NCBI GenBank assembly: GCA_036583965.1
Contig: JAZBQD010000015.1
Location: forward strand, 22,101,310 to 22,165,309
DNA: 64,000 nucleotides
Source of the DNA: Prunella strophiata
Lineage: Eukaryota; Chordata; Aves; Passeriformes; Prunellidae
Reading direction: 5' to 3'
A program made the translations under genes and the position numbers. Under the pieces are notes generated by a model. It was given only the letters and a program-made list of their open reading frames with translations, made no database searches and had not been told where the DNA came from. Of this stretch, positions 37,227-48,970 are shown in pieces (the first letter of the stretch is position 1; the number at the start of each line of letters is the position of its first letter).

Positions 37227-40200
37227 ACATTCAGAGGCTTTACTGTAAGATGGGGATGGAGAGGAGTCTCTTGATATAAACAGCTTCAACCTTAGAGGCT
37301 GCCTGTGTTTAAAGGTAAATAAACAGCTGTTTGAAAGAGGAAAGAAAAGTATTTTGAAGTCTTACAATACATTTGTGTTGTCTTTGTTGTTGTTGTGTTA
37401 AATCCTTGTTTGGTTTGAGGTCTTGTTGAGCTTTGGTAGTCAGGTCTAGGAAATGGGGACAGGTTGGAAATAAAGGCTTTTAACAATACAGTGAAAAACA
37501 ATCTGCAGTGCATTCACAGAAGTGCTTGTCTGTGCCAGGCACAGTCCTTTCATTTCACATATTACAAAGGAAAGATAGTAGTGGGCTTTTCTCAAGACCA
37601 AATGAAACAATCTTTCCCTCTGCAGCCAGTTAGGGAGAAAATGCAGCTGTTTGTGAAAGGGGTGCCAATAATATAGTTACTTTGAGAGAATGATTTTCAA
37701 TTTCTTGTGAAAACTCTAGTTTTGAAGAAATTAGTGTTTTATAACACATTGATTTTCTTCACAGAAGTTTTGATCATCTTTTTCCCCAGACACAAAGTGA
37801 TCATGATGTGAGTGCTTGAAATCTTTCAGGGATGCGAGTTTGCATTAGAGTACTTCTGATTTAATGACTTTCCATTGGCTTCCAGGAAACTGATGTGTTG
37901 ATTTAGAAGTTCTTTTTATTAAGTGCCATTAAGAGACTTTCAGAGGACTTGATACATTGGAGCTGAGATTTTTTTCTGATTAACCAAACCATTATTTAAA
38001 ATGCAGACTGGCTGGTTATTTAAATTGACCTGAATTTATAGATCATCACAACATTAAGGGGAAATTTGTTATAAGACATATTTTCAGGCAAATTCAGTGG
38101 TGAGAAAACATACACCTCCCTTTTATCTCATGGAACCACACCTTCCTTTGCCAGGAAACTGTCTCACTTTATCTGTGCAGAACCTTTGCTTCAATCATGT
38201 ACAAAAACGTGCAATCCTTTTCTTCTAAAGATTAAAGTGTAAAAGCAATTTTTGGTGAGATTCTATTCCTGTTGTTTACATTAATGTATTAGAGAGCAAC
38301 CTATAGCATTAGACAGCAATATTACACACATAAAGCCCTTTGTGGGAAAGGAGAGCAGGTCTGGGTGTTTCAGAACATCCTTTATAAAGGAAGGTGAAAC
38401 ATGAATGCTGGAAGCTTGAATTTTGGAAGGATTCTCTGAATGTGATGGTGGGAAACTGAATTTGTAGTGACCTACCAAAGGCTAATAGCACAGCTCAGCA
38501 ATTGACTGACAAGCCTTGTCTGCACTCTCCATGCAGCAGTTTTCCTTTCACCTGCTATTCCCAGGCTGCTGCTGAGGTTCCACAGAGGCATCGACCTCAA
38601 AATGCTGGAGAAGCAGCAAAACAGTTGAGTTTGTTTTCTTTATTTCTTCAGTTAGGAATCCTTGTATGTAATACAAATAATCATCATCTGTGGTTTCATG
38701 AACATAATTTTCTCCTAGAAGACATATTCAAGGGTAAGTTTTTTGGGCATGAAATTTGTGCAAACACATCGAATGCCAGTGTTATCACTCTAGTGAGCTA
38801 CAAGCTCCAAAGAAGTTTGTAGAGAAGATTCATTGCAAAGAAAACCTGCTCAGGGGAAATCATGGCATGACCATCAGTTTCAAACTTTAAAGTAAACTTT
38901 GATGAGGCACAGTATTGACTGCATGAAACAATCCCCAGCAAAAGGAAAAAGGTGAAAAGCTCTGCTGCAGCAGTGGCTACATACTGCAGTTTCCAACCAC
39001 AGCTTCACCCAACAATTCTCTTGTATCGGGGACTGTTGTTCCAATTCTCTCTTGAACCAAAATTCTAATATAAGTGCACTGAGATCAGCCAGTTTCACCT
39101 TCTTGGGAGATGAAAGATAATGAACCCATAAGTTACAGATTTCTTCCATCCAGCTGGCTCAGGTTTGCTTAAAGCTGCTTTAAACTTCCAAGCCTGCCAT
39201 CAGTATGGCCCACCTCTTGGTCCTGTAACAACATCTGAGACAACTGCAGGGTTTCCTGGATTATAAATTTAATATTTTTATTTGGATGTACTGACTACAG
39301 GCATTTTTATCTTCAGCTTCTCATTTCTTTTTCTTCCAGCTACCGTAATATTTAAGTGATTCAGGTACTTGGCACTACATTACCTTCCTTGGGCATAGTA
39401 AGAATTACTCATCCTCCAATTTGCACTTCTTGCTATTTTAGCCTATGCATCCCATTTCCCTAGAGATGTTAAGTTTTCTTCCATTCTAAATAAAAGACAA
39501 GAATTTATTTTTCATTCTGGAACAGCAGCATCTCAAACATATTGCATACAATCACTATAAATCACTATTTTTGCTAACATTAGTGGCTGCAAAAAGAGTG
39601 ACTCCTCCCTGCTCTGATTTATTTCAGCTGTGTGGATTGTGAATATGTATATTACTAGGGACAGAAACTGAAACTGACTTTTAAAAATGGTATTTGGGAA
39701 AAAAAATTTGGGGGCAGTGGGTATTTCAAAGACAGTTTTGATTTCAAAGTTCTTTCACTTAAAGTGCAAAGAAGAACTGTTTTATAGAACTAAGTTCTGT
39801 TGCAATTTCCTTTACCAAAGAGATGCATGTTTAAACCACGTATCAAATCTAGAGCCAGGGCTGACAGATGAGAAAGTGAATAATTGATATATTGTGCAGT
39901 TTGAAGACCAAGTTATCAGTAAACTGTCTTCTTTAAGCCACTGGCATTACTTCAAATTTAAACCCTAATTTATACCCTGAGAAGTCTTCAGTGTTATTAA
40001 TTGTATCCACTAAGCAAAATTAAGAGGACAGCACATGAATTTGTAATAAACTGAACATGGAGGGGAATCCTCTGACATTTCACTAGCTTCCAGCTGTTTC
40101 ATGAGGGATGGACTCCTAATCACTTGTACTAAAGGCTCAGTAAGCATCAGCTACAGAAGCAGAATCTGTGTGATTTGTGTAGATTTCTGTCCAGGATAAT

Positions 40201-40894
40201 GAAGAAGGGGGTGTTTCCTGTTGAATTTTGTCTGAGTTTACTCCAGTAGGGCATATTTCCTGTAGACATAAGAAAGTGATTTTGAATTAAGAATAAATTA
40301 GACACTTTATTAAAATTACTTTGCACTTATATTAGCTCTCGTTCTTTGAGAAAAAAACCCAACAAACTCAGCACTTCCACAAGTATGGAATATATTCCCT
40401 GTTTTCAGGCTCATGATATGATCATACAGGACAGTTTTTGTACTAACCTTTTCTAGTTTTTCCCCTTAATGTTGTTTTCTTTGCAGAACTTTGAAGGGAA
40501 AGAGCTGCAATTTCATGTGCAGAGAGTTTGTTTTTAGTAAACAGAAAATACCCCCAAACTCCGAGGTTTCATTGGTCTTGAGGTCAAAAATCCACCAAAT
40601 TTTGAATGTCTTTTCCACTCCAAACTTGTGAATCAGCCACTAGTGAAGATGGACCCCAACTGTATTCATATTTCAGTCAAGCTGTAGTGTTATTCATCAG
40701 AAAGGTTAATTCACCTATGGAGCATAAATTAGAAAATGCCCAAATCCCAGCTGTTTTCAGCTGTGAGTAAATTTAAAAAATATCTCATTAGAACAAAACA
40801 GTGCCCCACACTTCTGGCTGCATCCAGGCTAGGAAATAGATGGTTTTTGGGGGTTTTCAGTGTGTAACAAATTAAGTCCACACAGAAGGCATAC

Positions 40895-41000
40895 CTTTAG
40901 GGTGTGCCAAGACCACCCAGCAAGATGGTTACCGCAGCAGAATTAGAACTTGGGAGTTCTGGTTTATTGTCTTAAGTTAAAACCACTAAACTGAGCTTAT
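40895..41000 (-). mobile_element. MIR-like tRNA-derived SINE remnant (minus strand)
   Basis: Read on the minus strand, the segment opens with an A-box-like stretch (AGCTCAGTTTAGTGG, near 40981-40997). A B-box-like AGTTCTAATTC follows near 40939-40950. Next comes the MIR-type core CTTGCTGGGTGGTCTTGG, the counterpart of the familiar CTAGCTGTGTGACCTTGGG. The order and spacing of these three blocks match the ancient MIR family shared by amniotes. The copy is heavily diverged, and the boundaries are estimates. Confidence 0.6.
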
Positions 41001-43954
41001 TCAAAGGGGGAAAAAAAGTGGCCAGAAAGTAAACTTTTACAACATGGTAGTAAAGTTAGAGCTTGTTAGAATATTTGAGATTAATAGCAGTAGGAGGATT
41101 TTTGTCAAAATCAGGATAACTTTGGGAAAAAGAAAATGTCTAATATAACTGCTTTCTCTGTTAAACTATGCAGAAAACCCCAACACCATATGCTCACATT
41201 TGCAAATATTTTTGAAGAAATTCCTACTGAGTTGACCAATGCTTATCTGGAGCTTCAATCTTTGTTTCTTGATATTTTAAGCCAGTGTATATCAAAGGAC
41301 CCCTTTGAACTCTTTCTATGGTTATTTTAAGCTAAGCTGATGGGGTTTTTTTTTCCATAGAGGAATCTAAAAGTGTAAGTTAAAAAACCCCAGGTATTAA
41401 TTTTACTGTTGTCAGTTTATTACAATAAGGTAACAGCAGTCTTACAGAGCTTTAGTTTGTCACCAGAATGTTTCTGCAAATACTGTAAGCCACTTACACT
41501 TCTATTTAAAGGATCACCCACTACTGTGTGAATAAACACTATGCAATAAACAATGTTGCTACATTTGTGATTTCCCTGAAGTTTGCCAAATTCTGATGTC
41601 TCATACAATCTTATGCCTCAGACTGATTTAGCAGTATTGGAGCAGCCAGCCTAACTGTTGCAGAATCACAGAGCAGTAATTTTCTCCCCCTCCATCACTT
41701 CACAGATGAGGGAGGGAGGAATAAAATTTTTGTTGACACCTAATAGAGCACACACAGCAAATGTTTACTGAGCTCTTCTGCTTTGAAGATATTGTCAAGC
41801 ACTCTGCTGACAGCCATTACTGTTCCTGCTTGTTTAGACACAGCTCTGAAATGCAGAGATATGGAACATGAAAAATATTAGACTTTGGTGATTCCACAGT
41901 GTGATGACAATGTTGTATATTACAAATCCACTTCAACTCCAAGTCTAAAAGATATACAAGTACTGCAGCTTGGGAGGCAAAAAAGAGCTTGAGAACACAA
42001 GCTCTTCCTGAACTTTGGGAATTTGGAGAGCAAAAAAAGTACTCACCTCCAGATGGTCCCCAAGTATGAAAACTTTCCTCATTCTAGTTCTATGGGAGCA
42101 TGGATGCAAAGGTCCTCTGCATCCAGGGGATGAGCAGAAAGATTCTCTATGACAACCCCACATTCCTGGTGTAGAAAAAGGTCATCCACACACCTGGACT
42201 TTCATCAGCAATCTTCAGTTGTCCTTGCTCCAAGTGAAAGCTGGAGGGATCACACATCCCACAGAACCACTTGGGCTCAGCAGTTGGCTGAGCTACCAAC
42301 AGCTGGTTCACTCTTTGCTTGTCACATGAAGATGTGGTGCCAAGAACAGCTGTGTCACACACTTCTTGCAGAACATTCCCAATAAATTCTTCTGGTCTTC
42401 ACCCCACAAATTCAAACTTACAAAGCTCTGGGAATATGGCCCACCCAGTGTTATCAAATACACAGGGGATGGACAACCTCTAACCAGAGGGTCTCTGGAG
42501 GGGCAGCCTCTACTGATGCCAGCAAGCACTCTTGGAATTTTGTTCAACAGGGAAGGCCATGCACATCCTCTCTAATTCCTCCTGTGAGTTCTAGCAAACA
42601 CACTATATGGAACACCTGAAATGAGATTTTGCTGTATTGAAAGTAAAAGTTTATACTTCCTTCTATCACATCTGTTTCCTTCTAACAACTTGGAAGTTAA
42701 TTCTCTCTTCATATTTAAAAGTTAGTTCCTTTTGACAAATGTTGATCTAAGTTACATTTTTCATAACTTAGGCTGTGGTTTAATACATGTGGTACTTATA
42801 CAGAGCTACTGAATTACTTAATTTATTATCTTTTCATACCTATAAAGACACTACTGTTTATGAGAGGAAAGAAAAGAGTTCCAAGTTCAGCTGTTTAACA
42901 AACTAAAGGCATTTTTGCATTAACCCCTCCATACTTTTATTGTTTTAGAAAGATCTAACAAGACCAACATTTTAAGTAATTTCTTCTCCTCCTTGTACTT
43001 CTCCTTCCAATAAACTCGCTACATAGCCAGGGCAGTCCTGCTTGGAGGGACAGCAACACCAAAGATTATCTGAACTCCCAATAGAGCTGCATCCTGTTTA
43101 CATTGAGAAAAAGGAATACAGGAATTCACAGCTAATGTGTGTTTGCAACTCAGCATTTCATGTTAAGGGCTCAGGCTACATTATAAAGGCTTAAAATACC
43201 TCCTAGACAGGACTCAGCACTGGGAATCACTGCTGAAGACAATCAAGCATTTTCTTGTGGGTATTTATAGCTTTCTCTACTTCTGCAATGAACAATTTTG
43301 AGGGGTAAAGCATTAACATTTAACTTTACGTGGTTAAATGTCTCATGACTCCCTTTCTAGCAATTCCTCTTGTTAAACTCATCTTCCTGATGAGCTAAAG
43401 CTCAATAATAGCCATGGAAATATCAGCATGACACTTTAGTAAAAGCTATGAATATTTTGTTATCTGCTTTTGAACCACCATTAGTCTCTGCATTGTGTCT
43501 CATATTAAAATTTGTGAAACCTTTCTGTCCCAGTGACAGAAATTTAAAGCAAAATAAAAAAATGATGAAGTGTAAAAGAACTCTGAAATTTGCTTTTAAG
43601 TACCAGTAATTATATGAATTCTCTGCAGCTGTATTACTGACATAATATCTCTGGAAGAAACAAAATATATAGACAATTTAGAATAAGCAAAATATTGCAT
43701 AATGACACTCACAAAGCTGAAGCTGACATATTCCAGAGATTATAACTTGAGTCAAAAAGAACCTCAGTGAAATCAGTTTTGAAGACTTTCTGGAGGGTTA
43801 GGGTTGCCCATAATCAGTCAAAAGTGCCATTTTTGCACAAAATTTTACACTTCAGCTTCAAAGTTTTCTCAGTGGTATAAAAAGAAAGTAGCAACTCATT
43901 TATGGGCAGCACAGATTGGCTGAAGAAGAAACTAAACTACACTTAACTTTAGGA

Positions 43955-44020
43955 CTGACTGGCTGCCTGACTGTTGGGAAATCATTTAACCTATTCCCTT
44001 TTCCCAAACTGCCCCAGTGT
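43955..44020 (+). mobile_element. Possible MIR core fragment (plus strand)
   Basis: The sequence around CTGCCTGACTGTTGGGAAAT, continuing CATTTAACCT, parallels the MIR core in which a TGTGTGACCTTGGG block is followed by CAAGTCACTTAACCTCT. No A or B box survives upstream, so only the core-side part is suggested. Confidence 0.4.
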
Positions 44021-44226
44021 GTGGCCCCCGATTCTGTGAAATACTTGGTATGTGTGTGACAGTTCAATGCAATGAAATGATATATATAGATGGCATTTTG
44101 TGTGACCATTTTGCACACATATTGTCCCACATCATTGCCAGATGCAAAGTACCATTAATTTAAAACTGATATGCCTGATGTCCAAAGTCTATTTTGAAAC
44201 AGCAGTAGCTGAAGGAGGAAAATTTC

Positions 44227-44244
44227 TTTTTTTTTTTTTTTTTT
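44227..44244 (+). repeat. Poly(T) run, 18 bases
   Basis: Uninterrupted T run with no recognised element attached. Confidence 0.9.
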
Positions 44245-47200
44245 ATGTCAAATAGCAAATGCAAACAATGTGAATATTGCAAATACAAACTAATTACTAA
44301 AAGACACATTCTGCAGGTGAGTTCTCATGTAGCTGGAAGGTATTTACTTCTTATTCCTCTCCTCCAACTGAACCTCTCCTCTGCTATAAAAGTAGATTTT
44401 ACTCACATCATGCCTTTTAGCACAGTGTTGTTAAATGAGGCTACACCAAACACCAGCACCAAACACCACTACCAACATTTAACAGTGGAACTGAGGGAGG
44501 TTTAGGTGGTGTTCCCCAACTCCCACAGGAAAGCAGAGTAAAACATGGGTACCTGAAGCCACAGTTCCTGAGTCAGTGTAACCTTGCTCTTTCTGTGGCT
44601 TTTGTGGTCCCTCTTCCAGAGTGTCCTTTAGTTTTCATAAGCCTGATTTTCACATAGTTATGGAGACAACCATGACTGGTGATAAAAATTCACTGCATTA
44701 GTTACAAAACTCTGTCTGCCAATAACAGAGTCAGTGATAATGGCAAGTGTTAGCCCTGATGGAGCTCTCTACCACATGCTTGTGTGCAATTGAGTCATCT
44801 CAATTGCGTCTCACAGTTCCTGAGCCCTAATGCACAAAATACACAGATATTTTCAGTCAGTTAGTCATTCCTAATATCTATGGCACAGTACAAGTGCTGA
44901 GAAATAAAAGGAAAGATAAAAAACCCTCCAGAAGACAAAAACTTAACATAAATTTCAGGAGGTTGATCTGTCCTGCAGTGAAATCAAACTGCAGGCTGGA
45001 CACAGGGTTGGATATGAAGCCATCATCAAGGCCCCTCCTCCAAGTGCAAACATGATTGTCAAGAAGAGAGGCATCTGAAACCTTAATCAGGTGCTAGCAC
45101 AATGTACTTATTAAACACTTGTAACTACAAATCACAGGCCCATAGCTGGCCATACCTTTGTGCAAAAAAGCTGAAGTTTCCAGAAATAATGACCATGAAA
45201 AAGTCCACAGTGTGTGTGTGGACAGTGCTTCCATGTATTTGCAGTAGACAGAAGACTACAAAAGGTGCAATTTCCTTTCTATTATACATATCTATTACAT
45301 TATATCTATTCCTTTTTGTTATATATGATCAGTGTCTCCCAACATTTAAGTGGAAAAGAAGGAAAAAAAAAACTTCTCTTCCAAAAAGTCTTGAGTTTTT
45401 CCATTCAAGAGCTGCAATGCATCATTAACTTCAATGCAGAAAACATTGTTCACTCCAACCAGCAATTAGTGGCAACATTTCTATCCTGTGCAGTGATGAG
45501 ATTTTTATGCTAATCATTACACAGCAGTAAATTAATCATTTGGGCACATTTAGCTGGAATGTATATTTCATGAGACAGATATAGATATCAAGATCAGTTT
45601 GATATTTACTTATGGTAAATGGAAGTGTCTCAAATCACTATGGGGGATGCATACTAACTAAATACACAGCCAAGGGTGTTTGTAATGGAGCAGCAGAATC
45701 AGCACTGCTTCAACTCCCTCTTTGTTTTTAATTATTTTAAGGGAGCTAAAAGTCTTGTGGGAACACATAGAACAGAATCATTCAAAGAGACAGGGAAATG
45801 TCAGTATTGTCTTGGCACAATGAAGGACAAAAGCAAACCTACCCTACAATTCTTCTTTTATTACTGGCAAATGACTTAAATTATATTATGCAGTATTGAA
45901 AACAGATTTTTCATCAGCATTTGTGCTATAGTCTAGTCAGGTAAATGAATTATGTATTGGCCTCATCCCTCTGTAACTAAGTCTGAAAGCTTTGAGTTGT
46001 AGCTAAAAGAAAGACTACCCAGGGGCCTCCCTTCTCAGCAGATGCAAGAGATTTGTAATACCTTGAAGAAAATTATTATTTGAAATTTAATTTTTTGACA
46101 TATATTTAAATACTAGTGCTGGTTTTTTCAGCTTTCACCTCACAGATCTTTGCAGGCAAAACCCCAAATTCTCAAATTACTTATGATAAGCACAGATTTA
46201 TGGCAGGTGACCCTCACAATAACAGTAATATAAATGATGTCCTAAGCTACTAATTTCTCAATTAAAAGTTGAGAAAGAGTCTCAAAGATTCATGGCATGT
46301 GAGTGGAAGGAAAAGTTATGTTGGCTTACCTGGATCACCTCAGAAGTGCTCTTGAATTGAAAATTGACCAAGTGATCCATGTTTAATGGCCACTAACTGG
46401 AATAACATAATTGCTACACTGAGCAGTGGTAAAGATAAGCAATTGCACAGATGGTACAAAATACCACTGGGAAAGAAAATAAATTTATTAGCATCTCCTT
46501 TATGGAAAGTTTTGAGAGAGGTACATCTGAACAGGCAGATCACCAGGAGAATTCTATGGACAGATGAACTTTTAGGTCTGAGAACTAATACACATCAGAA
46601 AAAAAAAGGGTGAATCAGAGAAAACATCTTATTTTAATGAAATCTGGTTTTGCAAGTAAAAAAAAAAAAAAAATCTTTGTTTTTCAGTTTCAGAAATCAA
46701 ATATTTTTATTTTCATTATTTCTATAAAAATAACATGGCAGTTTTGATTTTTGAACATTTTTTCCCCAAACCAATGCTTCTTTCTAGAGCTGTGTATCTG
46801 AAGCTGACACGAAGGTTACATTTTCTTCAGGGGCATCACGGTCTTAATTTTACAGTCTATCTTACATAGCTGTGTTGCTTTTGACCTGGGAATTGTTAAT
46901 TTTCTTACTTAGGAGCTGACAAGCACATCTTGACATGTGCTGTGGTGCCATGTGCACACTTGTAGTGTTATTCTCCTCTGCACTGGAGTATTCTTGACTC
47001 CAGAGATTTTCCGTTTGACTTGAGGCAATGGAGAAAAACACAAATAAACACCATTTCCAAGAGAGCACAGGTTAAGATTTGCAACAATATAGGTAACTTC
47101 AGAGAACACACTTCTGCATTTCTTATGTACAGAGCCTGAAGGAAAACAATATGGAACAATTCAGGAAACAGTCAGTCACATTGTGTGAAGGACAAAAGGC

Positions 47201-48472
47201 TGGATTTGGAGACAGCTGAGGATCTGTCAGTGGTGAGCACCACCAAGTATGCTCTTGTCAAGCAAAAAGAAACACAGGCATCATGCCCTGAAAGCAGAGG
47301 AAATCTTTGCTAACTCTATTTCAATATTGTTTCTTTAGGAAGATAGAGTAGTGTATCTCCAGGCAGCTTTTATGCTCTTGAAATGATTTGGAGGGAATAT
47401 TGAAATAGTTAATAAATTTGATGGAAAACAGCTATTATCACAGTGAACAGATACCATGATTATGAATTCTATAAAAATGAATTGCTCATGATTCAGCTAT
47501 TGCTCAACAGCAGAACTGATTAACAGCACTAGGGACTGCCTGCTATTTGGTATAATGCTCCATGTTTGTAACATTAGTTGTTTGGTGCTGACTACATTGC
47601 AGCAGTTATTCACACACTAAGTTTGCTTGTTGTAAAATTTAAAATCACAAACAAGGATCACGTCCCAAGGAAATGAGCAGAAATCATATGCCTTAAAATA
47701 TTCCCCAAGACCAGTTATACCTTCTCTACAGATATGCCTGAAACTCATCTGAATATTCATAATCTCAGTAAGCAAGAAAATCCCCAACCCCCAAACCAAC
47801 AAAGTATATAAGAATCAAATTCCCAGGTTAATCCCTCCATTAAAGTAAATTTGTACCAGCAGCCTCTAGCCCAGCTTCAGCACGGGAGACCAATCCCTGC
47901 AAGCAAGGGGCAGCTAGGAATGGCTTGAGGATTCTGAATCAAAATCTGCTCCTACATTTTGTTTGGATATCAGCTGGCAAGTACTGAAGGTCACAAATCA
48001 CAGCTGTGTGTTGTTTCTGAAACGTGGCATTTCACAGAAAAACTGCCACACAAAATTCTCTGCCTGTCACTGTGGCGAGTCTTCCATGAGAAAGAAAAAG
48101 ACACACATGGCTTTCCATGAGGAGGTACCCAAAAAAACACAGGAGAGCTGGGAATCCTCTGTTGGCTTTATATCCTCTGTGTCCTGGTTTATCTGAGTCT
48201 TTGGTGAACCTATCCTACGAGCTAAAAGGGACCTGAGTCAAGCTATTATACTATTTAAGTATATTGACTATAATTTGACCACTCTGCCATCTATTACCAT
48301 TAAAAATGACAAGATTAATTTGTCCTGTAACCTTGAAAACTTCTAGAAACTACAGTATTACCTTAAAACAGTGAAAAGAAAGAGCTGTTTGGTTAATAGT
48401 ACATAATTCCAATGCATAGAATGAAAGACAGAAACAAAACCAGAAAACGTGTACACAAAATCAATAGACTAT

Positions 48473-48809
48473 TTTGATGCAAAAAATTTATTTGGTATAC
48501 TTTTTCCTGCTGCACAAGATCACTGTGCATACAAATGGTTATTATATCATAGTCAAAGAGGTATCATATCTTCATCTGAAAAATGAGAAATACTTAAAGG
48601 AATACATTTAAGTGAAAATCACAAATGGAAGAGATCAAAACAGCAAAAATAAACAGGAATGCGTAAAAGAGAGTGTGTTTTGAGGAAAACAGATACAAGA
48701 ATAGAGCAGAAAACCAAGGGTAGCAGAATTTACTACAGCTGCAGTCCACATGCATTAGTGGACTTACAATCTTTACTGAAGAACAGAAATTTTCTTTCTT
48801 GCTGTTTTA
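48473..48809 (-). other. CPQ: CPQ 3' untranslated region (predicted)
   Basis: This is the minus-strand sequence between the CPQ stop codon and a likely cleavage point about 14-20 bases past the AATAAA at 48487-48492. The DNA beyond the proposed cleavage site is T- and GT-rich on the minus strand (TTTTGTGTAC and a run of T-rich triplets around 48425-48450), as expected for a downstream element. The resulting 3' UTR is about 340 bases. The exact end is inferred. Confidence 0.6.
48487..48492 (-). terminator. CPQ: CPQ polyadenylation signal (predicted)
   Basis: Canonical AATAAA on the minus strand, about 320 bases after the stop codon, followed by a CA cleavage candidate and a GT-rich downstream stretch. 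A second AATAAA at 48806-48811 overlaps the stop codon and is probably too early to serve as the main signal. Confidence 0.6.
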
Positions 48810-48970
48810 TTACCTTGGCAACATATCCTCCATGTCAGCAATTACATAGGAGACAACAGTCCAAACAGCAGCACAGAGATTCATCTGGTTTGGATCCTGA
48901 ACTGTCATCGTGTCCCCTTGAGAATGATGAAACCAGAAGTATTTATTGATGTCATTATGCAAGCTGGCAC
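48810..48970 (-). CDS. CPQ: CPQ carboxypeptidase Q, terminal coding exon (partial gene)
   Basis: This is the last coding exon of carboxypeptidase Q (plasma glutamate carboxypeptidase). CPQ is a secreted/lysosomal M28-family di-zinc aminopeptidase-like enzyme that releases the N-terminal residue of dipeptides and takes part in thyroid hormone release from thyroglobulin. The exon encodes 52 complete codons plus a stop (TAA, 48810-48812). The residues include NKYFWFHHSQGDTMTV, DPNQMN, AAVWTVVSYVIADMEDMLPR, which match the known C-terminus of vertebrate CPQ closely. The second His of FHHS corresponds to the last zinc ligand of M28 enzymes, so the metal site is kept. The acceptor (T-rich tract then CTGTAG, AG at 48971-48972) splits a Gly codon after its first base (phase 1). 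As I recall, mammalian CPQ has one more Ser after LPR; here the stop follows LPR directly. Upstream exons lie beyond the window on the right. Confidence 0.96.

Larger units (their letters stand above)
30346..40894. other. Intergenic DNA, no gene recognised
   Basis: No exon was recognised. The region holds the inverted 74 bp duplicate pair, a possible ancient repeat at 33228-33290, a poly(A) run, a CAG microsatellite and a 20 bp tandem duplication, each listed separately. The remainder is AT-rich with short unrelated open frames. Confidence 0.65.
41001..48472. other. Intergenic DNA downstream of CPQ
   Basis: No exon was recognised. The region contains a MIR-like fragment (43955-44020) and a T run (44227-44244), and is otherwise AT-rich single-copy-looking DNA. 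Confidence 0.65.

Noticed and set aside
43793..43808. GGGTTAGGGTT, telomere-like
   Set aside because: Only about one and a half TTAGGG units; not an interstitial telomeric array.
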